A stretch of 64,000 nucleotides of DNA, from NCBI RefSeq assembly GCF_019578655.1, contig NC_063265.1:7226501-7290500 (forward strand), given 5' to 3'. Position numbers and translations under genes: made by a program. A model generated the notes under the pieces. The model saw only the letters and a program-made list of their open reading frames with translations. It had not been told where the DNA came from and searched no databases. This stretch comes from Ricinus communis. Its lineage: Eukaryota; Streptophyta; Magnoliopsida; Malpighiales; Euphorbiaceae. Below are positions 47,111-62,179 of the stretch, in pieces. Numbering within the stretch: position 1 is the first letter of the stretch; each line of letters starts with the position of its first letter.

Positions 47111-50100
47111 TTTATAAGCAATCCCCTTTTAATTGAACCGGTTTTTCTTTCTGAACCGGGTCTGGTAATTTCACTGCCAGTTTTGTTTGTTTTAGTGGAC
47201 AAATTTTTTGTTTTAGTAAACAAATTTAGATAACCCCTTTTTTTTAATATTATATAAATTATTTTTACAATGATTTGTGAGTTTAAGATTTAGGTTTGAG
47301 TCAAAAAGTAAGTCATGCAAATTTTGATAAATTAAAATTCAAAGCTATTAATTTGCTTCTTTTTTTTTTTTTGAAAATAAAAAATAAAAAGAAAGACATG
47401 GTATATTAGAAAGAAATTCCACTAATGTCATTACAGGAAATGCACTTGAGCAGTAGTTAGTAGTTTGTAAAACTAGCGCCGTAGCATAAATTAATAGCAA
47501 CATTGTTCTCATATTTGCAAAAGGAGTTTTAGTACCTCTTATAAATTAAAAAGGGCCAATTATTTTCTAATAAAGTATTAGAAAAATTTTATATACTTTA
47601 AAATATACTTTTAAAAATAATAAATTAAAAAATTAATATATTTTAATCCGGTAGCTAGACATTTGAACTGCAAATTAAATTTTTAAATTTAAATTTTTTT
47701 TTTATTTTATAAAAGTGAGAAACTAGAATGGCTAACTAAATACGAAAAGCTCTAAAAAAAATAACAAATTTTTTTTTTGTTTAAAGTAATTTTTTATTTA
47801 CGTATTTTCTATATAACTCGTTATATCATATAAAATTAATTTTAAATCATCATGTCTATTTCATAATTAGGATTATTTTTATATAATTACTCCTTTATCC
47901 TATGCATTATTTATAAATATATTAGAAATTTACAGATAAAGAATAAAAAAGAATATTTCATGATTTCATTTATTGACAATAATAATACTTTAGTTTATTT
48001 TATCGAAAACTATTATCTATAAGCTACTTCGTTGATAAGTTACTATCAGATATGTTACCATGACTTGTAAATTCTGATTTGCTATCATATTTTTACATTT
48101 TCATACTTTGTTTATTTTAGTGGTTTTTATACATTATTTGTTTCCTCTCACCACTTTAATACCAAATTAGTTAAAATCATTAATATTTTATATTTATTTA
48201 ATTTTAATATAATAATTGCTTTCATATAATTCGATAGCTAATAACCTTTTTGACGAAAACGAACGATAAAAGTACTAAGCTATTTTATTAATGGTTCATA
48301 TTATATTAGTGCTAGATTACAAAGTACTAAGCTATAAGTTTTAAGAAATTTAAATGACTGAATGAAATAAAATACATGGTGAAGAGAGTGTAAAATTACA
48401 TTGGATAAAAATATAAAAATATGAAACTAAATCAAAAAAAAATAGTGTGTTTAATTTAACATATTAATGAAATATTAGGACACTTGATTATCAAAAAATA
48501 AATCATAGACCTATTTTTATTAACGAGTGAAATTATAAAATAGTTCTTTTTTGTACTTATTTTTAAATTTATCTTTTTAAGTGGTAATATTTATCTGAAA
48601 CTATATTTTTTTTTACTTCTTTTGAATTTTTAACTGACCGTTGACTTGCATAATTTTAAATGTAGAAATTCTTTTTAATTTAAAAATTGAGTACATCAAG
48701 CAATTTTTTTCCGGGCCAACGCTTCAAATTCTCGAGCCTATAAATCAATATTTTTATAATTAAAATGAGGTTTTATATAATTGTCCGAGTCTACCACTTT
48801 GTCAAAATAACTTCAACGCCATTTTTATACTCTGCATTTATATTTGGATTTAAGAGTATTAGAATTTGAATTTGACTAAAAAATATATTTCTAAATTTAT
48901 TTAATAAATTATTTTTTTAATCCAAATTCGTCCCAAATTTTAATAGAAATATATACATATATTATTCAAATCCAATTAAAACTCTTTTAAATCAAATAGT
49001 TATTAAATATATTTTAAAAATATTTAAATAAATAGCGAGTACTCAACCTGTTTGTATAAAAATTCGTGTAATTAAATTGGTACCTATTTACCGAATCTAT
49101 TTACAATAATTAAAATTTAAAATATATTAATAAAAATTAATTAATTAAAACAAGGAAATATAAAATATAAATTAACCAAATATAAATATTCAATATATTA
49201 ATACAACCCAAGTATAAATTTTAATGAAATTTAAAATAATATTCTAGATAATAAAAATAAAATAATAAAATAATAAAATTTAACATAATCGAGTTCGGAT
49301 AATGAGTATCTGCAAGTTCAAATTCGAATCCGACATAAATAAACACATTCTAAAATCGTTTATTATTATTAACCGAATATGTTGATTAAGATTTGATCGG
49401 ATACTCAAAAATATTCGCTCAGCTGCCATCTCTATCTTTGTATGGTTCCAACAAAAGTAATAGCACTAGTTTTTAAAAGTAAAGTTTCTATTTGATATTA
49501 TTCGCTTCAGTAACGAAAAAAAGTTACTAGATAGAATCAAATTTCAAGTAGTATTTAGGTCTAAATCCTACTTTTCGTGTTATAACAAATGTAGAAAGTT
49601 AAGTACTCTTATTATGTAGTTCGTTGATCCTCCGATAAATTAAAAAATCTTAAGTGGTAACGATACAAATATTGTACATAATTAACATAATGTTTCTTTT
49701 TTCTTTCTTCCTTTATAATCAAGACTTTCTTAAATTTATTTGCCTCATCTTTTATTTTTCACCTTCATCTTGCATACAAATAATAATTATTAGATTTATA
49801 ACTATTCACATTATAAATAATTTGACCCGTTTGCATATATCTCTAAGAAATAGTCTGAAACTAAAGCATGGAACCAAACTAAATTATATAATATGAAAAA
49901 TACATATTTATATCTATAAATTTATACAATTAGTCAGTTTAATATTTTAATTTTTATTTTGACTTAATAAACATTTTAATTCTTTTTAATATTTAAATAT
50001 CTTTAACGTTCAATTTAACCTAATATATATTTAAATAAGTTCAGATACTCATTAAGTTAAATCGAAAGCTAAACTATTAAACTCACTAAATCCAAATTTC

Positions 50101-52360
50101 AAAAGTATAAATATACATTTGTCCTATTAATATTAATTCATATACCATAAAAATGTTATAAAAAATCCCGATGCCTATTTGTGAAGACAACCATTAATTT
50201 AATTCGATAAAAATAAATAAATATCTGTGAGCTCCAATAGCAAATTCACGCAAATGATCAATTAAAATTGCAGATTTATCATGCATAAAAGATAGAGGTA
50301 TATAAATAAATTATTATGTCCATTTCTCTTTATCCTTTTAAGAAAATATTTAAGCGAGATATTATTGTAGAAATTTAGTCCATGTAGTAAATGAGATTGC
50401 TTAATTTTTTTGCCAAGCTAAATAACATTATATTGGATACATATAATAAAGGTTGGACTTAACAATTTCAATGGTTTAGTTAACATATGAGATAAGTTTT
50501 ATCTAAAACCAAGTTCTCCCATATGTTTTTAGTAAATCATATCCAGTGGAATTATTAATCCATAATTAATAAAATTTTGTTTCTTAAAATAGCCTTAAAA
50601 TTTTATTTTATTTATCTAAAATGACCTTAATTTTTTAATTTGTTTCATAATTGCTTATGCTTATATTCATATACCCTATTGCAAAAAATGGCAGTTCAAA
50701 CCAAAAGTTGATGTAAGCTAGATGAACAAACATATCTTGAGAGAATAAAAATAAAAAAATTTGGAGATACAAATTTTACATACAGTGCAAAAAGAGTGTT
50801 TCAGTAATTTAATTACCATGACAATTTATTTATCAGTTAAACAATGCTACCAAACGTAGAATGACGAAAATATAATTAATTAATCATATAGATCAACATA
50901 CTTATACCAAACAATATTTAATATAATTAATCTTATAGCTTAATTAAGCCTAAGGTTAAATTTAACCCTAAGAATTATAAATTCAAGAACCAAACAGACT
51001 GTTGAGGGGTAAAGATTATAAATGAAAGAAGTGTGAATGAGTTATTAATAAATCAATTTCTAATTTGGACTTAATCGTTAGCATGACTTGATACAAATTA
51101 ATAGATTAATTCCTTTTATATTATGATTTTTTTTTTTTTTATATATATCCAGTATTCATATAACCCTTCAACACTACCTCTTAAATATGGTTTGTACTTG
51201 ACAATATTATATCGATCGAGCTAGCTTAAAAGCTAATATAAGCTCATAATTTATGATATACAATGTATTGACTTACTAATATAAAATTTATTAAAAAATT
51301 ATATTTATTCTGTTATTTAACTATAACTAATTTCATACAAATTTAATTACATAGAATATTAAATTAATTTCATTCTATTAAAACATATAAATGTCAGATT
51401 TGTAAATAAATTTTACTAATTTTTTGAATTTTAACCAAATACTAGTAATCCATTTTCTAGGAGTAAACTTAAAATACAATTGATACATTAGGACAAGATT
51501 CTAAATCCTCTTGACCGGATTGTGATAAAGTCCAACTATAAACTGCTCTAATAATAGAGAGAATAAAAATTGATGATCCAATAAGCCGAATTAAATGTCT
51601 CAAAATAAAAGTTGATAAACAAACTCCCAAACTTATAAATAGCAAACATAAAGGATAATAATAATAACTAAGATAACCAAAATAAATAAAAGACAACACA
51701 TCTAGACAAGGAAACTAAACAAATACTACAGTGGTGGCTTAAGAGGGCAATGACAAAAGCGATGAAAGGAAAAGTGTTGTTAATTGCGGCTTGGGTCGAG
51801 GTAGCTGGGTCACTAACGTCGTCAGTAAGGGAAGCAATGGTAACATCGTCATCTCCTTCAACATCATTTGTTTGCCCGATTTTAATGGGAGCACCATCTA
51901 CCACCATACGATAGCAAACCTCCCACCATTAGTAGCTAAACATAAAAAGAATCACCTCTAAAACCAGTAGCCACAATAGAATAGGGAGCCACCAACCTAA
52001 AAAGAAGAAAACGAGGAAAGAAAGGAGAAAAATAGGAGAATAGGACCACCACCAGTGGTGGAAACCACTAACGACGGCCTTGAGGTGGTTCTATTTAGGT
52101 TAACTTTCTTTATTTACATAAGGCAAGAGAGAAAGAGAGACACAACAATAACTCAGTTAAAGACTGCTCTTTAATTGAGATAGATTTTAAGTAATTGGAC
52201 CGCCTTGTAAACCATATAAGAAGTAAGATATATGTGTATGTATTTGAAAATTTAAGGTTATGAATTTATGCTGGACGACTTTATAAAGACAAGTTTAGAC
52301 ATTTCATGGATTGCCTCTCACGTCCTTTTGTAGATTTTAACTTGTTTAGTGGAAACTTTT
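47111..52360. other. AT-rich intergenic DNA
   Basis: Mostly AT-rich filler without a supported gene. At 51720-52090 a less AT-rich patch encodes, on the minus strand, short overlapping frames (51907-51668 and 51699-51469). The first contains PATSTQAAINNTFPFIAFVI, a Ser/Thr-rich stretch followed by a hydrophobic tail, loosely like the end of a GPI-anchored protein. It has no partner exons that I can see, so it may be a worn gene fragment or chance. Confidence 0.4.
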
Positions 52361-52369
52361 TTTATAAAG

Positions 52370-52470
52370 CGGAAAATAATCATCACATTTGAATAAACTT
52401 GAACTCGAGATCTCAATACCCGAAAGTAAACTCATGTTCATTAGACTAAAGCCTCGTGGTTTATGAGATT
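52370..52470 (-). mobile_element. Possible SINE fragment
   Basis: Read on the minus strand: an A-box-like GGCTTTAGTCTAATG, about 30 bases of spacer with TTTACTTTCGGGTATTGAGA, then a B-box-like CGAGTTCAAGT. This layout is that of plant tRNA-derived SINEs. No target duplication or poly-A/T tail could be set, so only a fragment is suggested. Confidence 0.35.
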
Positions 52471-55400
52471 ATGTTTGGATTAATAACTTATGATGATTAA
52501 ACATCGTATTAGGTTTTGTTTTTTCGAAGAAAAAAAAACCCACAAGTCCAACGTAGTATGGTCCATTTAGAAAGTTGCTTGAGCCCTGCAAATTAGGGCA
52601 ATGGCCTAAGGTTGAGATAAAGAGTTATAAAGACCAAAAACTTGGGACTAAATTCAACTATTTTGGATGTATCTGGGCCTTAACCTCTTTATGCTCTGTT
52701 TATCGAAGGCCCCATCTCGCCTAAATTCCACTATTTTGGAGTCTTCAGTTTTTTTTTTTTTTCTTTTCGCAAGATATATTAAATTTAGAAATTAATTTAG
52801 TTATAAATTACTAAATCACAAATACATAAAAAAGATTGTTTTTACTCAAACTTTAAAGATTAAATCATAAAAATATATAACATTTTCGTAAATTTTTTAA
52901 TTTTAGCATAAACGATATATTTCTGATCAAATGGATAAAATAAATTTAGTATGATATATGAGAATTGGATACCATATTGTATGACTGCCAACTCTTCAAA
53001 TCATTCACAGATGAGGAAAAGATGCAGGACAATGGATGAAGAAAATGGTGAACGAAAGTTGATATTTACAATGCTACAAAAAAAAGAATGATATTATAAG
53101 ACAGACAGGAAATGACAAAGGTGAGAACAATAATCCAATCCAAAAGCACAGGGGGATAATTAGGTTTTTGATTGAGGAATCCATCACGTGAAGTGCAAGT
53201 ATGTTTTGTCCCTAGTTGAATGACAAACCCAATGCCTTTTGTCTGCCACAATTTTACTTAGCTCTAAAATAGTTAATTAGCATATTCGAGCCAAGGTAGA
53301 GAATGTACATATATGAATGACCCCTTTGTAATTTGGAATTAAGCCAATTCTAATCTATGATTCAAACAAGGTGGGGGGTATATGGCTACTACCCAATTGT
53401 GGCACCTCTATAAAGGCTCTAATTGTTCACACGGTGGTAGTTCTGTACAGACGTCTAAGAGGGTTTAGTTTAAATTGTTTAAACAATATATTTTCTTTAA
53501 TAAATATTTAAAAGAATTTACAATAACCCTTCTATAGAGACGGTTCTTTTTTATAAAAAAAAAAAACTCTCCCAAATAAATAAGGCTAAAAGAGAAGCAG
53601 GAATGCATTATGGAGTCATATGAAAGTGCATTTTACATAACCAGCAGGCTTGTAGTTTGATGATTAGGAACGGTCATGTCACAAGATGCATCTTGAAGTT
53701 AAGACTTTTTTCAAATGTGCATCCTTCCAAATTCTGGAAGACCCTATTTCTGTTTGATTTCTTCCCAAAGCTTAAATCTCAGTATGGGGCTATATATCCA
53801 AAAGCAACACGATGCCCATAATTGAACTAACGTGAATGGTTGTTTCGTTGCTCTGAGAGCTAAGTCCAATGAACTTGTAATCATTTTTCTTTTTTTCTTT
53901 GTAGATTTTTCTTTGACTTGATATGAGTCCAACCAAGGCCTTGGCTATGAAAAAGAAAAGTTTATTTGGTTGTATTGTCGAGTAAGAACTTAAAGAACAA
54001 CTTTCTTTCGTCTTACAAAAAGAAAGAAAATTATACTAAATTAACAGATATATATTAGGATTGTAATAAATACCTAGGTATTGTCAAGTGGCAAAATATT
54101 AGAGCTGACCATATCTGAAACTGATAGTAATATAATTAGGACTATAACTCATATATCTCAGTCTAATATTTAGCTTTGTTTGAAAAAAAAAACAATAATA
54201 ATAAAAGAAGAAGAAGTCTAATGTTTAGGTCTGGGTCAAATTGCTAAAAGGAACTTGTGTGAGAAGAGAAAGTGAGATTGATTGATTGATAAGAAAAGGA
54301 ACCAAGATGTTGCATTTATCTGTAATCCATTAATTTTGAAAGGGTCCTACGCCATCAAAAAAAAAAAAAGTGCCTTTAGCTAATAAAATGAACTTTATAA
54401 ATTATATTATATAATGCCTATTCCACTAATCAAACCACGCACAATATAAATAGAAAATAATTAATTTAAGTAATTAAATATCTATAAAAAAACAAAAATA
54501 GTTAAGGGGATGTAACTGTCTCCATTTAAAAAAAATAATGTTTACAATAAAAAAAGGTATTGTTAAATTAGCATATATAATAGGTAGAGATGCTATTTCT
54601 CAGAATTGTGAAATCACTTGGTCTGCCTGTTATCGATCTAAGTATATCCCACTTGTAAAGGCTGATATGCCAACCTGTGGTTTTATTTAATGGATTTATT
54701 TTTATTTTTTAAACTATAGTTTTATGTAATGATACATAAATACAAGCTCATAAAATTTGCTAGTAAATTTATTATATAATAGATTTATATATACAATCCT
54801 TTTACAATCAGAAAAAAAGAAAAAGGGAAACACTAGTGGTATATTAATATGATGCAATTGATAATCAAAATTAGATAAAATGGCGGAGGAATATTTGTTG
54901 CTGTACATTGGGTATCTAACTTTGATAATTGATATTTACTAAAACTGGACATTTCCTTTTAAGGTAAGTTCCTTCCCCAACATGTTGGATAAGGAATTAA
55001 GAATGGCCATCTTATAATGGCAAGCATGCAGTTCAAAAAGTTTAATTGGTATACTTTGAATACTAATAATATACAATCACCACACGCTTAGCTCAGTTGG
55101 CACTTGCATATCAAACAAAAAATTAATGGAAAATGATTGGTATAACTATTTTTTTATGGTTTACACCCAACAAATGCTACAAGATATTGATTTTAATAAT
55201 CTTTTTTCTTTAATCTGGCATCAGCTAAATTATATATTATTTTCTTTTATAGTGATTGTAAAGTAATAATAATTCTCATAGCCCATTAAATTTTCTATAA
55301 ATCTAAAAATATCATTTATATAATTTATTAATTAAGTACGAATGTTAACCATAAGAATTAAGCTTGCAATAATAAACTAGAATTTTAATATTGTTAGTAC

Positions 55401-58036
55401 AATGAGATAATATAAAAGAACTGGGTATTCTTTTGAGAAGGGTGGGAGATTTAAATTTGAAAAATTAAATTGAAATACATATGGAGATCTACTATGACTA
55501 AGTTTTTGTTTTCATTTTCATATTTAGTATATATGTTTTCATGTTTACGATCTATAAAAAGCCATGATCCGGCCTTTTTATAGTTGTGATTTATATAATT
55601 ATTACAAGAAGTATCTTAAATAACGGGTAAAAGAACCAAAAAAAGAGAGAAATTAAGGTCGAATTTTGTTAAATGGGTAAAAGAGAGAGATCCTATTGAA
55701 TTTCAAATATGCTAATCTTTTACCCTCTCATTATATTCCACAACGGAGAAAGTATACAACCCTTGCTTATGTCCACATATAAGTAATAAGTTATATTAAC
55801 GGAGCCCTTACCTTTTTCTTTTAGACCCATTAAGTTGGACCCTATTTCTTTTGCTTTCTTTTTCGAACAATAAAAAATTCAATAATAATAGTCAAATTAA
55901 GAGTATAGACTATAGAGAACCTCTAATACAACACTTTAGCCAAGAATTTGAATAAGGGTGAGGCATAACCATTAACAAAGTCTTTGTTGCAAGGTCACCG
56001 CCCTCTCTTTCTCTTCTTATTAGAGAATTTTATCTCTAGAATTTTCAATATTTATTTAATAAAGAAAATAAAGATGGAAGAACCGACTTTTATAAAGTGG
56101 ATAATAAACCGACTTAACAACACTATAAAAGGAGGCACTTTAATATTGTAGTGTGCCAAACTGATTGTGTGTGTCTAAGTGAGTCAGTGCACAAAAGAAT
56201 TATAATGTTTGTCCTAAATGAGTGGGGAGAGTTTGTACTTAAACTATTTAATCTTAAGTAGTTTTTTTTATGTGCAATCATGTCCTCCATATGATTTTAC
56301 ATTTGAGAAGGACGTAGATCGACAGAAAGCAATATGCCGATCTCCTTCACTTTGTTCTCTTTGAACAACTGCTCCATTTTCTTTTTTCTTTTTTTTTTTT
56401 TTTGGGGTTACAAAGGGGACAAAAGCCCCTCTGAACTGCTCCATTTAAGATTTGCAGGTACCATAATTTTATTCTTGTCTAGGCAAGTTGATTTTGATAC
56501 AACTTTTGTAACAATAAGGAATTTCAACACCATATAAGGTAACTTTATGCCATATGATCATACCAACGATTGATCAGCTATGCATTATGTAAATTGTAAA
56601 ACACTTTTTCGACTCATAATCAAAATTTATAGGATTTACTGACCAAAAATAAAGGAAAAAAAATAAAAATAATTAAGCTTGTATGATTACAAGAAACTTT
56701 TATCATTAAATCAAGAAAAACTTTTATTACAATGTGGAGACATTTGTTCTCCACCGTATTTTAATTGAATCAAATTATAAAATTATTTATAATTGTGATG
56801 AATTTTCTGTTTGATCAAATATCACCTCATATATGCGGCATCATCAAAATTCTGACTAAAATTAAAAGTTAGTTAAAATTGCCAATAATGTTAAAATTCA
56901 AGCTGTTTTGATCAAAATTAAAAGACTTAATCAAACTTGCCAAGAGAATATAAACATAATTTTTTTTTTTTTTTTGAATATTATACTTTTCAAATTGGCA
57001 AGGTTGCAAATCAACTAGAACTAACATAAAAGGAAAACATTTGGTAATACCTTATAACTACTTCTTTGTATTTTTAGTATACAAATCTATAGCCCACAAC
57101 ATCTGACTTCCCCAAAATCTTTTTGGTACATTGACTATATAATTGTTATGATGAGCTAAAATGGACATAGTGTACGTATTTGATTGACTTTCATTTATAT
57201 CATAGAAATGATAGATTTGATATATAATAAGATTGGCCTTAGATAAAACAGCAATAGTTAAAGGACAAAATTGGAGATCTCTTCCACCCCATCTTATTAA
57301 TTCCCCAACTCCAATTTAATTATGAGTTGCAAAACCACTTAATTATGATCATGTCCAACCTTTTGTCTCAGCTTTCTTGCAGTCAACATCTGATGATGCC
57401 CCACTAGAATTATCCTTAACCCTGTTTTAGATCATATTATGATACCACTAGCATCACATTAATTCTATCCTACACACCTACATATCTTTTTCTACATTAA
57501 CTGCATGCCCCCATTTTTATTCTTTTTTTTTTAAATATTTTGAATTTCACTTAAACACTTTATTTGGGTCTTTTGTCTCTTAAAATATTTAATATGGGAA
57601 GGATATAAAATTTTCTCTGGAGAAATAAAATCAATTTTGGTATCTCAAGAAGTCTTTGGATATGGCCAAGTAACTGGCATAATATCACTATACATGGATT
57701 ATAATATTCTGATAAAGATTTTCAAAGTTAGCCCACTAAAAAAAATTGATGCATACTTAAAATTTCTTGTAAAATTGAAAACTAAAAAAAAATCTTATAT
57801 TAAAGAAAAGTAAGAGCCTCAAGATTTAAAATGCAGGCATGCATTCGATCACTGGAATCCAGTGTTATAATAATAATAATTTGACTGAATGCCATGTAAT
57901 TAAATAGTTATTTACTATTGTAATTTTGTAAAATTAACTAATATAGCTCTCTCATTATATTATTAGAGACAGCCTAAAGCATAAAGAGAAAGAGGAAAGA
58001 ATTGCAAAGAGAGCAAAGTTTTGTTGAGTTCCTTCA
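52471..58036. other. AT-rich intergenic DNA upstream of the AZG1-like gene
   Basis: No gene is supported. At 55084-55100 the string GCTTAGCTCAGTTGG resembles a tRNA D-arm/A-box, but no anticodon arm or B box follows, so it is not a tRNA gene. The segment 53640-53710 has a vaguely SINE-like phrase. The last 100 bases (57940-58036) form the probable leader of the permease gene, with an AATATAGCTC box near 57938 and GA-rich text before the ATG. Confidence 0.45.
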
Positions 58037-59734
58037 ATGGCAACTCCCCCACAGCCTGAGAAACCATCTCTCTTCACATGGCTCAACTCTTTCATGGCAG
58101 ACACCCGAGTAGGGAAATATTTCAAGCTCACTGAGCGAAACACCACCTTCACCTCCGAACTCCGAGCAGGAACAGCAACATTCCTCACCATGGCCTATAT
58201 CTTAGCCGTGAACGCCAGTGTCCTCACTGATTCTGGTGGCACCTGTAGTGTCTCTGATTGCATCCCGCTCTGCAGCAGTACTGATTTTAAGAACTGCACC
58301 CTATTAGATGAATCATGCAAATTTCCTCCAGTCAATCCTGGCTACGCTGCCTGCCTTGAAAGAACTCGTAAAGATCTTATTGTAGCCACGGCAGCTTCTT
58401 CTTTAATAGGCTGTCTTATAATGGGCTTATTTGCAAATCTTCCTTTGGCTTTGGCTCCTGGTATGGGCACTAATGCTTACTTTGCTTATACAGTAGTAGG
58501 GTTTCATGGCTCGGGTAGCGTTTCATACCAAAGTGCCTTAACTGCTATTTTCATTGAAGGTTTGATTTTCCTCGTGATTTCTGCTCTTGGGCTACGCGCC
58601 AAATTAGCAAAACTTGTTCCTAAAACAATTAGAATCAGTTGCTCTGCTGGAATCGGGTTGTTTCTAGCTTTTATCGGACTACAGAACAATCAAGGAATTG
58701 GACTTATTGGGTATAGTTCTTCAACTTTGGTTACACTTGGAGCCTGTCCAAGATCTTCCCGGAAAGCAATAGCTCCTGTTGTAACGACAGCTAACGGTAC
58801 AGTCAGTTTAGTTGCTGGTGGTACTCTATCAGCTGATGTTTTCTGCTCCGGTGGTAGAATGGAGAGTCCAACATTTTGGCTTGCTGTACTTGGTTTTGTG
58901 ATAATTGCATACTGCCTAGTCAAGAATGTTAATGGAGCTATGATATATGGCATAGTCTTTGTTACGGTGGTCTCATGGTTCCGCAACACATCTGTAACGG
59001 AGTTTCCTGCGACGGAGTCAGGAAATTTGTCCTACCAATATTTCAAGAGAGTGGTTGATGTGCATGTCATGGAGGAAACTGCTGGTGTATTGAGTTTTAA
59101 GGGTATGGATAAAGCCAGCTTCTGGGAAGCATTAGTCACATTTTTGTATGTTGACATTCTTGATACTACTGGCACATTATATTCAATGGCCAAATTTGCT
59201 GGATTTACAGATAGTAATGGTGATTTTGAAGGCCAATATTTTGCATTCATGTCTGATGCTGCATCAATTGTTATAGGGTCATTACTAGGAACGTCTCCGG
59301 TGACTACATTTGTCGAATCATCAACCGGAATAAGAGAAGGTGGACGGACAGGCCTAACAGCAATAACAGTATCAGGGTATTTCTTTTTGGCATTCTTCTT
59401 TACTCCATTACTGGCATCAATTCCTCCGTGGGCGGTAGGGCCACCGTTGATCTTGGTGGGTGTCTTGATGATGAGATCAGTGGTAGAGATTCAATGGGAG
59501 GATATGAGGCATGCTATTCCAGCATTTATTACAATCATAATGATGCCATTGACATATTCTATAGCATATGGTCTGATAGGAGGAATTGGTACTTATGTTG
59601 TTTTGCATCTTTTGGATTGGGGAGAGGTACTTTTGGTAAAATTTGGAATCAGGAAAGGGAAAATTAAGGCTCGTGATTTGCCAAATGATGAAGGCAATTC
59701 TGCACAAGGGAATGGCAAAATTCCTGAATCCTGA
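58037..59734 (+). CDS. AZG1: AZG1-like adenine/guanine permease
   Basis: A single exon encodes a 565-residue polytopic membrane protein of the AzgA-like nucleobase transporter family. Recognisable blocks are [20 protein letters not shown] (39-58), the substrate-region stretch [17 protein letters not shown] (139-155), [11 protein letters not shown] (296-306) and [16 protein letters not shown] (368-383). The signature [19 protein letters not shown] (418-436) is intact. A plant-type cysteine-rich loop follows the first membrane segment ([12 protein letters not shown], 70-81). Known relatives take up adenine, guanine and, in plants, cytokinin bases; plasma-membrane or ER location is reported for the family. 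Length and motif order match Arabidopsis AZG1 (At3g10960) closely from memory, better than AZG2. No intron, as expected. The ATG at 58037 gives the normal short cytosolic N-terminus. Confidence 0.95.
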   Translation: MATPPQPEKPSLFTWLNSFMADTRVGKYFKLTERNTTFTSELRAGTATFLTMAYILAVNASVLTDSGGTCSVSDCIPLCSSTDFKNCTLLDESCKFPPVNPGYAACLERTRKDLIVATAASSLIGCLIMGLFANLPLALAPGMGTNAYFAYTVVGFHGSGSVSYQSALTAIFIEGLIFLVISALGLRAKLAKLVPKTIRISCSAGIGLFLAFIGLQNNQGIGLIGYSSSTLVTLGACPRSSRKAIAPVVTTANGTVSLVAGGTLSADVFCSGGRMESPTFWLAVLGFVIIAYCLVKNVNGAMIYGIVFVTVVSWFRNTSVTEFPATESGNLSYQYFKRVVDVHVMEETAGVLSFKGMDKASFWEALVTFLYVDILDTTGTLYSMAKFAGFTDSNGDFEGQYFAFMSDAASIVIGSLLGTSPVTTFVESSTGIREGGRTGLTAITVSGYFFLAFFFTPLLASIPPWAVGPPLILVGVLMMRSVVEIQWEDMRHAIPAFITIIMMPLTYSIAYGLIGGIGTYVVLHLLDWGEVLLVKFGIRKGKIKARDLPNDEGNSAQGNGKIPES

Positions 59735-62170
59735 CATTTTAGAGAAAAAAGGTTATAAATATATCAAGTGTGAATAGTTCCTTTTCCTGAATTTACAATG
59801 TTTTCTTAGGAAGTTAGGCTAATATTAATTGAGAATTACATGTGAATCAGCAGCAAATTAACGTTATTAATGTACTAAGATATTTTCTTGTCCTCAACAG
59901 ATAATATGTCCATCTTAATGTACCCCAAGAATAATGAAAGAAATAGAGAAGGCTTTCCTTGCTAATCAGTAAGGCGCCTTCACTTGAGAGAATTGGTGCT
60001 TTCAAATCCTTTTCTTTTCCTCCCCTGCTTTTAGGTAAAAGGGAAAAAAGAAAAAAAGAAAAAGAAGTCCTAATGCAATGGTGTTCGTTGCTTTATCATT
60101 ATGACCGAAAAGAAAAGACAATAACTAAAGAAATATTTAATTACACAAAGCTGAGTGAAAATGTTCAGTGTTAGTGGTACTTGTTCCCTATAACTTACAC
60201 ACCTGACCTTACACCTTAGCACCCAATTGCAAGATGCAGTTATGGTTCCATTGAATTTTTCTGTGTGTCACACGTAAAAAAGCAGCAGCAGCATCTTCAT
60301 AATAGTATATGGTCACCTTCCTTTTCATCAGATCATATTATACCTGTCAACTGACTACATAAAGATTATTTTGCCCGCAAATACTCTTCTGTGAAGCAGA
60401 GTCTATTAGTATTGGATATATTCTTACTGACATGCACCTTCAACTGTTTACTGGGTCTTTGGTGTATATATATATATATATATTGTGCATATCTGACTTT
60501 GTGTTGTTGGGCCTATATGGGTATAGAGGCTTATTCACCATCCAGGAACATAAAGGATAAATTAAGGAAAGGAAGAGCTCATTTTCCTTCTATTTTCGAA
60601 ACTTTGTTGTGCGCCAAAAAAGAGATGAAAAGCCTTATTGTTCAGCCTACTAAGTGCATTGCCCAATCAGAATTATGAGACAGCATGATTTGGATGCTCA
60701 TTAGGCTCTCAACTATTGCCTTGTAAATCTTTTACCCCATTTTTTGAAACAATTTTGAGGTGGAAAGTAAAAGGGAGGAAAGAAAAATGAGTGGATTGAA
60801 ATTTGGAAAGATGGAAAAAGAAAAAAAATATATATATATACAAAATTTTTTGTTTGGATCCAACAGAAAATGACAGAAGATTAAGACATAGATGAAATGT
60901 ATGGTCACCTTATTTTCAGAATATAATTGATGAACAAAATTTTATGTTATAACTTTCTACTTTATCTAGTATCTAAAATTAATTTCAACATATCGAGTAG
61001 TAACTGTATCAATTCAAATTATATCGAATAGAAACCATGTCATATCTATATATTTAAAATTTTAATTTCAAATTTTAATTAAGTTACAATTTTTTTTTAT
61101 TATCTCATCTATCCATTTTTTAATTACAACTTTTTATTACTACACAAAAGTAATTTTTATTTTTTATTTATTAAAAATTAATTAAATATAGATTAAATAA
61201 AATTTTAACCTCACCATAAAAATGATAAATTTTTTGTTAAAATGACCTATGAGAAATAATGCTTAATAATTTCGGATTAAGATTTTTCCTTTTATTTTCT
61301 TATATTATTCATTTCCAATGAAAAGAAACTCAAATATTAAAACTAATAAACTTGTTTAAGCAGATAAGAGCTCTAGATTAACTCTAAATTATGTATACGA
61401 AAAAAATAAACTTATTTAAGGAAATATGATATCTAATATTTTCTTGACCGAGAAATTTCCAGTTTTGCTCTTCTAATTTCAAAAGAACTTCCTTTCTTTC
61501 TTTTTTGTTTTTTTTTTGAAAAGAAAATATAACAGTTTAGTACGATAAAACTAATTCATAGTAGCAAGTTAAAAAAAAATAAAAAAATTCGTATATACTT
61601 ATTAATAAATAGAATGAAATCAAATCTAAGTGGCTAAAAAGTGACTGCACTACAAATCTCCTTCCAAATAATTGTAGTTTCGCCAGTCCTAACAATGATG
61701 CCCCCTCATTAATCTTCCAACCGAAATTTCAATTAACTAAATATGTAACCAATGAACATAAATGATGGGCTTCCTGTCCTGACTCTTGATTTCAATACAT
61801 TCTAATCAAATGCCAGTTGTAATGGAACAACAACTGTGCATCCGCCATGTAATAGATATTAAAAAGCAATAGTTGTTTATTTATATTTTATCCGACTGTT
61901 TTTATTATTTTAATTATAAAATTAAATTGATCGATATAGTTTAATAAAATTTTAAAAAAGTAATAGTAAATTATTTTTTAAATATTCTTAATTTTTTTAA
62001 AATTCTGAAATTCTATTAATATAAAAAATTAAAAAAAATATTGATTAATTAATTTTAATATTATATAAATTAATATACATTTGACACTAACTCGGCAATA
62101 AAAATATTTAAATTTAAATTCAAATAGCTTGATGAATAGAGTTTGAATTTAATATCAAAATAATTTCATG
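59735..62170. other. Downstream intergenic DNA
   Basis: The 3' UTR of the permease gene probably ends within about 200 bases. A TA tract lies at about 60464-60483. Frames at 59959-60174 and 60391-60678 have no recognisable domain. The stretch 60860-62100 is AT-rich filler with poly-T runs. Confidence 0.45.
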
Positions 62171-62179
62171 AGTCAAATT

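Noticed and set aside
55081..55135. tRNA-like string GCTTAGCTCAGTTGG
   Set aside because: Only the D-arm/A-box is present; no anticodon arm, T-arm or acceptor pairing follows.
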